Source: JAFGNV01 sp964612485
GTDB taxonomy: Bacteria > Chloroflexota > Anaerolineae > 4572-78 > J111
Direction: 5' to 3'
DNA length: 64,000 nucleotides
Assembly: GCA_964612485.1 (NCBI GenBank)
Contig: CAZTFF010000006.1
Location: 78,077-142,076 of the forward strand
Below are positions 60,461-64,000 of the stretch, one piece after another (positions within the stretch are counted from its first letter, which is position 1; the number at the start of each line of letters is the position of its first letter). The position numbers and the translations under genes were made by a program. A model generated the notes under the pieces. It made no database searches, had not been told where the DNA came from, and saw nothing but the letters and a program-made list of their open reading frames with translations.

Positions 60461-60490
60461 GCGGCCTTGTCAACCGCGGCCTTGTCAACC
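60461..60490. repeat. 15-bp direct tandem duplication
   Basis: Two exact copies of GCGGCCTTGTCAACC (60461-60475, 60476-60490), with a third partial copy (CGCTTGTCAACA) just upstream. It lies in the 466-bp gap (60363-60828) upstream of the FabL-like gene's start on the other strand, where it could hold binding sites. Confidence 0.85.
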
Positions 60491-60596
60491 AAGCGGTGAT
60501 CGCAACATCACTTCAACGAAAATATAAAACCCTGTGGTATTCAAAAGGTTACGTTGATGCAATATCGGTCTTTTCACCATTGTATAAATTTCAATC

Positions 60597-60625
60597 TTGA
60601 CATCTAATCCAAATCATGCTAAATT
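60597..60625 (+). promoter_or_regulatory. Promoter of a candidate small RNA
   Basis: TTGACA (60597-60602), 17-bp spacer and TAAATT (60620-60625), with an extended -10 TG (60617-60618). There is no ORF between it and the terminator ending at 60706. Confidence 0.65.
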
Positions 60626-60631
60626 TGGTGC

Positions 60632-60706
60632 GGTTGTGTACAATCAAGCAATTTTTGAGTGGCCGCGAAGCCTCCTGCATAATTAATTTGTGCCGGGGGC
60701 TTTTTT
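60632..60706 (+). ncRNA. Candidate small RNA of about 75 nt
   Basis: The region between the promoter at 60597-60625 and a strong terminator. The terminator stem pairs 60668-60675 (AAGCCTCC) with 60695-60702 (one G-U pair), is extended by GCATAA with TTGTGC-type pairing, and ends in six T (60701-60706). No start codon with a ribosome-binding site occurs inside. It could also be a leader with a terminator for the IclR gene, but that gene has its own promoter at 60733. Confidence 0.5.
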
Positions 60707-60732
60707 ATTTAACTCCAAAAAAGAAAGGCTAT

Positions 60733-60760
60733 TTGACATATACTGATGATGGGTTATAAT
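60733..60760 (+). promoter_or_regulatory. Promoter of the IclR-family regulator gene
   Basis: Full consensus TTGACA (60733-60738) and TATAAT (60755-60760) with a 16-bp spacer, about 68 bp upstream of the regulator start. Confidence 0.85.
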
Positions 60761-60828
60761 GAGTTTCGTCCACAGAAACTCTATTTCCATAGATGAAATC
60801 ACAAAAAAACCGTTAGGGCATGTCGGCT

Positions 60829-61626
60829 ATGGGGGCATCGTCTTTACCTTCCAACTACTACATTGAAAGCTTGGCCAGGGGGTTGGCGGTATTATCAACC
60901 TTTTCAGAAGAACAGCCATCCTTAAGTTTAACGGATATATCTCAGCGCCTGCAACTCAACAAAACCACTACCTTTCGCCTGTTATCGACACTGGAAGCAT
61001 TGGGCTATATTGAACGGGATGAGCAAACAAAACTTTATCATCCCGGCGTAGAGGTTTTGAGGCTGGGGTTTGTGGTTCTCAACAGCCTGGAAGTTCGCCA
61101 AATTGCAGCGCCCTGTCTCCGACGCCTGGTTGACGATGTTCAGGAAACGGTTAATCTGGCCGTATTAGCCAATCATGAAGTGGTTTACATTGACCGGGTG
61201 GGGAGCAAACACCTGGTTAACGTGAATCGACCGGTTGGCTCTCGACTTCCGGTTTATTGCACCTCAACCGGAAAAGCTATCCTGGCATTTCTACCCGCTG
61301 ATCAACTGGAAAATATTTTGGCCGCGACGACCTGGGAGCGTTATACCGAACAGACCCTGGTTACGCCGGAAACATTAAAAGAAAATCTGGCTCTCATTCA
61401 AGAACGGGGATTTTCCGTTAGCGATGGCGAGATGATGCCGGAATTACGGGATGTGTCGGCTCCAATTTTTCAACACGATGGTCAGGTGGTGGCAGCCGTT
61501 AATATCTCGGTACCCGCGCATCGCGTAACCTACGAAGATCTACTTAATAAACTCGGCCCTAAAGTTTTCAGGGCGGGCCAGAAAATATCGGAGGCTTTAG
61601 GCTATAACGTAAAACGTACTGCATAA
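60829..61626 (+). CDS. IclR family transcriptional regulator
   Basis: A 265-residue regulator: winged helix-turn-helix at about 12-70 ('LSLTDISQRLQLNKTTTFRLL'-type sequence, in parts) and an IclR effector domain (about 80-255) with 'YIDRVGSKH', 'YCTSTGKAILAFL' and 'GFSVSDGEMMPELRDVSAPI' features. ATG 60829 is preferred because AGGG (60815-60818) spaces properly; ATG 60820 is too close to it. It sits directly before a LivK-type binding protein, so it likely controls that uptake system, with two palindromes in between as candidate operators. Confidence 0.92.
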   Translation: MGASSLPSNYYIESLARGLAVLSTFSEEQPSLSLTDISQRLQLNKTTTFRLLSTLEALGYIERDEQTKLYHPGVEVLRLGFVVLNSLEVRQIAAPCLRRLVDDVQETVNLAVLANHEVVYIDRVGSKHLVNVNRPVGSRLPVYCTSTGKAILAFLPADQLENILAATTWERYTEQTLVTPETLKENLALIQERGFSVSDGEMMPELRDVSAPIFQHDGQVVAAVNISVPAHRVTYEDLLNKLGPKVFRAGQKISEALGYNVKRTA

Positions 61627-61651
61627 TCCGGCTGGAAAACCAAATACAGCA

Positions 61652-61668
61652 TGATGCACAATGCATCA
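61652..61668. promoter_or_regulatory. Palindrome TGATGCA-N3-TGCATCA, candidate IclR operator
   Basis: Perfect 7-bp arms separated by 3 bp, located 26 bp after the IclR stop and about 150 bp before the binding-protein gene. Confidence 0.5.
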
Positions 61669-61757
61669 AATCGCAATATGTGCTACGTTCAAGCCTGAAC
61701 CTCACAGTCCGATGAAAGGGGGGATGCAATCAAGAACATCAAATAGTATGGGAAACG

Positions 61758-61782
61758 TTTGACGATGATTGTTTGCGTCAAA
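61758..61782. promoter_or_regulatory. Inverted repeat TTTGACG-N11-CGTCAAA, candidate operator
   Basis: Perfect 7-bp arms (61758-61764 and 61776-61782) lie about 40 bp before the binding-protein start codon. A bound regulator here would cover the promoter or early leader region. Confidence 0.5.
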
Positions 61783-61821
61783 AAAGAATTTAGCAACTTA
61801 GAATAAGGAGATTTGAGAAAA

Positions 61822-63300
61822 ATGAAGAAATATCTTGTTTTGTTACTGATTGCCATCATTTTGGTGGTACCGGCCACCTCCGGCGCGGCTCCGCTGTACC
61901 AGGGAGAAGAATATGTGGTTCAAGCTGATGACTGGTTGAGTAAATTATCGGATAAATTCCTGGGCGATGTGCTGGCTTACCCGGCGATCACCTACTACAC
62001 CAACCAAAAGAACGCCGAAGATGACAGTTTTGCCAGGATCACCAGTTCTGATGTGATCGAAGTGGGTTGGAAGATCTACATTCCCACCCAAGAAGAAGCG
62101 GAAGCTTACTTCTCCGGCAGTACCGAGAGTGTTGGTGCCGGTGGCGCCATCAAAATCGGCGCGTTGCTTCCGCTTTCTGCACCGGGTTCCGTAAGCGGCG
62201 GAACGGCGATGAAGGCGGCCATGGAAATTGGGCTGGACGAAATCAACGCTGCCGGTGGCGTGCTGGGCCAGCCGGTCGAACTGGTCATTGTGGATACCGA
62301 AGGTCTGGCCGAACGCGGCACCTCGGCGATGCAGCGCCTCATCAACCAGGAGGGTGTGGTCGGCGTGGTGGGCGAATATCACAGCGCCGTTGGTTTGACC
62401 GCCAAGGAAGTAGCCCACGACAACGGCATTCCGCTGGTGCTGGCCGAAACCTGGAACGACAGCATCACGGCCGTGCAATATCCCGAAGTATTCCGCATTG
62501 CGCCGCTCTCCTCGGAAGTAGCCCAGGCCGATGCGAAATTCATCGAATCGGTTGGCGCGGAATACGTGGCTATCATGACCGAAAACACCGGCTACGGTAT
62601 CCCGGCTGCCGAACAGACCGCTGAGCAACTGGCCGAACGGGGCATCGAATCGGAGACCTACTTTGCCGATATTGGCACGCTGGACTTTGCGCCTATCATC
62701 GAGCGTATCAAAGCCGGCCGCACCCCCGATATGATCGTGGTACTGCTCACCGGCGAAACCTCGTTCAACTTCCAGCAGCAGGCGGCAGAAGCCGGTGTTG
62801 GCCCGCAAGAGTTGCCGATGCTGTGTAACCAGGCGGTGGGCGACAGCGACGCTTTCTGGGCCGCCGTCCCCGACGGTAACTTGTGCATGTACCGTAAGAT
62901 CGGTTTGCCGCAAGCCCTTTACACCGACGAAACCATTGCTTTTGCCGAGAAATACTCGGAAGCTACCGGCAAGGCCATCCCTGAATCTTACGCGATGGAA
63001 GCCTATGACTCGCTGAAGGTCATGGCCCAGGCCATCAACGAAGCCGGCTCCACCGACCCGGACGCTATCATCGATGCGCTGGAAAACATCAGCTATGATG
63101 GCGCGTTAGGAACCATCACCTTCCCCTACGGCACCCACAATCCGGTACCGGATGATATGGATCCGAAGTGGTGGCACCAGTTCCCCGATCCGGCCATCAC
63201 CATGCGCCAGTACACCGAAGAGGGGCAGAATGCCAACGATACGGCCGTGGTCTGGCCCGACGCTTACAAAACCGCCGACCCGATTCTGGTTGGTCAGTAA
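61822..63300 (+). CDS. LysM-fused branched-chain amino acid-type (LivK-like) binding protein
   Basis: A 492-residue secreted protein. The signal peptide (1-23) ends in an AxA-like site ('TSGAAP') and has no lipobox Cys. Residues 29-89 form a LysM-like domain ('YVVQADDWLSKLSDKFLGD' to 'VGWKIYIPTQ'). The type-1 leucine-binding fold follows from about 109 ('IKIGALLPLSAPGS', 'INAAGGVLGQPVELVIVDTEG'). LysM binds peptidoglycan or glycans, so it may anchor the binding protein to the wall in place of a lipid. ATG 61822 follows AAGGAG. A LivH-like permease gene comes next. Confidence 0.9.
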   Translation: MKKYLVLLLIAIILVVPATSGAAPLYQGEEYVVQADDWLSKLSDKFLGDVLAYPAITYYTNQKNAEDDSFARITSSDVIEVGWKIYIPTQEEAEAYFSGSTESVGAGGAIKIGALLPLSAPGSVSGGTAMKAAMEIGLDEINAAGGVLGQPVELVIVDTEGLAERGTSAMQRLINQEGVVGVVGEYHSAVGLTAKEVAHDNGIPLVLAETWNDSITAVQYPEVFRIAPLSSEVAQADAKFIESVGAEYVAIMTENTGYGIPAAEQTAEQLAERGIESETYFADIGTLDFAPIIERIKAGRTPDMIVVLLTGETSFNFQQQAAEAGVGPQELPMLCNQAVGDSDAFWAAVPDGNLCMYRKIGLPQALYTDETIAFAEKYSEATGKAIPESYAMEAYDSLKVMAQAINEAGSTDPDAIIDALENISYDGALGTITFPYGTHNPVPDDMDPKWWHQFPDPAITMRQYTEEGQNANDTAVVWPDAYKTADPILVGQ

Positions 63301-63353
63301 GTCAGTAAGTTAAAGTTCGGATAGTTGCCGGTTTATAAAACCTCAGGTCACAG

Positions 63354-63443
63354 AGTTACACGGAGGGCCTTTTTTCAAAGATTCACAGAGGAAAAGAAGT
63401 AATAAAAAACCTCGGCATGTTCTGTGAGAATCTCTGTGTAACT
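63354..63443. repeat. Dispersed 'CACAGAG' type inverted repeat
   Basis: AGTTACACGGAG (63354-63365) and CTCTGTGTAACT (63432-63443) are inverted copies with one mismatch. Inner copies around 63380-63390 and 63420-63431 give a second imperfect pairing. This is a non-coding repeat in the 336-bp gap (63301-63636) between the binding protein and the permease. Confidence 0.6.
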
Positions 63444-63492
63444 TGAGTAGTAACCTTCACAACTATCTGAAATCAACATTAGTATAGCAAAT

Positions 63493-63582
63493 CGGGCAGT
63501 TCCGATAGAAACCGGAACTGCCCGGTAATGTTCTACGTTCCATCCTGTCTCCAGACTTCTTCTGCAGAAGTCTGGAGACAGG
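63493..63582. repeat. Two perfect hairpins between binding protein and permease genes
   Basis: The first stem is 12 bp (63493-63504 with 63513-63524, loop 8 nt); the second is 17 bp (63544-63560 with 63566-63582, loop 5 nt). Neither has a T-run. They may protect the binding-protein mRNA or reduce permease expression, as suggested for the hairpins at 22095 and 41288. Confidence 0.75.
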
Positions 63583-63636
63583 GTGTCGAACCGGTCAATC
63601 TTTCTCCCAATCCTATTAGAAATGTGAGGGTTCTTT

Positions 63637-64000
63637 ATGGACGCGAGTCCCCTGCTTCAACAAGAATTCTACCCCGGCGCGGCATCGCTGATTTTGCTTT
63701 GGGTAGTTGTATGGGGCATTGTTGGCGGCGTTGTCACCCCCCGCGTGTACCGCCGCAAAGACCTGGATGCCTCGAACGCCCAGTTGTATGGCGCTGTAGC
63801 CGGCGCAGGAACCGGGCCACTTTTGCTGGCCTACCTGTGGATGAAAACCCCTGAGTTAACCTGGCCGCTCATTGCTATTCCCTCAGTAACTACCTTGGGG
63901 CTGTTGTACTGGTCCTTTGCCGTTTACCACCCCACAAACCTGTGTATTACAGATGGCACTTACGTTTTGAGCCAGGTCAGTAACGGCATGCTTATTGGCA
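63637..64000 (+). CDS. LivH-like branched-chain amino acid ABC permease, 3'-truncated
   Basis: An ATG at 63637 opens a frame that is still open at the window end (121 codons). The product begins 'MDASPLLQQEFYPG', has three hydrophobic spans (about 16-34, 49-67, 75-94), then 'YVLSQVSNGMLIG', the usual start of a LivH permease ('QQLINGLSLG' in typical members). The first about 105 residues are thus an N-terminal extension with extra membrane spans. A GAGGG ribosome-binding site is present. It should form the channel for the LysM-LivK protein upstream. The call rests on a short motif and context. Confidence 0.6.
   Translation, partial: MDASPLLQQEFYPGAASLILLWVVVWGIVGGVVTPRVYRRKDLDASNAQLYGAVAGAGTGPLLLAYLWMKTPELTWPLIAIPSVTTLGLLYWSFAVYHPTNLCITDGTYVLSQVSNGMLIG

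Noticed and set aside
63528..63854. 108-codon plus-strand frame over the hairpins before the permease
   Set aside because: It begins inside a palindrome and overlaps the better-supported permease frame starting at 63637.

Overview
The window is about 64 kb of gene-dense DNA of moderately high GC content. Gene content fits a Chloroflexota (Anaerolineae-like) bacterium: large families of solute-binding proteins with acidic Pro/Glu linkers, a LysM-fused binding protein, a Ycf46-like AAA ATPase, a PurS-PurS-PurL-PurQ fusion and many short palindromic or 7-bp-period intergenic repeats. This taxonomic call is an inference; no rRNA or other taxonomic marker gene is present. No tRNA, rRNA, CRISPR array, transposase or prophage gene was seen.

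Region 1 (1-7953) is a drug/lipid-type ABC exporter locus under a TetR regulator: two ABC-2 permeases, two separate ATPases, two HlyD-type adaptor proteins and a small membrane protein, with two promoters carrying two different palindromic operators. Region 2 (7979-16642) has two small divergent genes and then the translation operon nusA-ylxR-infB-rbfA-truB-ribF plus a methyltransferase; rimP is absent from its usual place before nusA. Region 3 (16646-20114) is an S49 signal-peptide-peptidase-like protease followed by a large membrane-anchored protein. Region 4 (20202-24330) is an oligopeptide-type ABC importer (binding protein and two permeases, no ATPases here).

Region 5 (24426-36309) is the purine block: guaB, then purL-purC-purF-purE-purD-purM-purN. 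purL has its own strong promoter and a roughly 295-nt leader with a premature terminator. Its coding sequence carries two in-frame insertions of 7-bp-period repeat DNA. Region 6 (36326-47600, all minus strand) combines an AcsE-like methyltetrahydrofolate:corrinoid methyltransferase, two uroporphyrinogen-decarboxylase-family methyltransferases, a ribose-type (CUT2) ABC importer, a galactokinase-like kinase and a single-chain cytoplasmic sensor/kinase/receiver/AraC regulator. I infer a system for taking up and demethylating a methylated sugar or polyol.

Region 7 (47691-54510) has an alpha/beta hydrolase, a RidA protein, a small membrane protein and a tight three-gene operon of unknown function: Ycf46-like AAA ATPase, polytopic membrane protein, and a two-TM protein with Ig/FlgD-like domains. 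Region 8 (54552-60362) holds assorted metabolic genes: sugar isomerase, molybdopterin oxidoreductase behind a probable attenuator, nitroreductase, methyltransferase and a FabL-like reductase. Region 9 (60597-64000) has a candidate small RNA, an IclR regulator, a LysM-fused branched-chain-amino-acid-type binding protein and the start of its LivH-like permease, which runs off the window.
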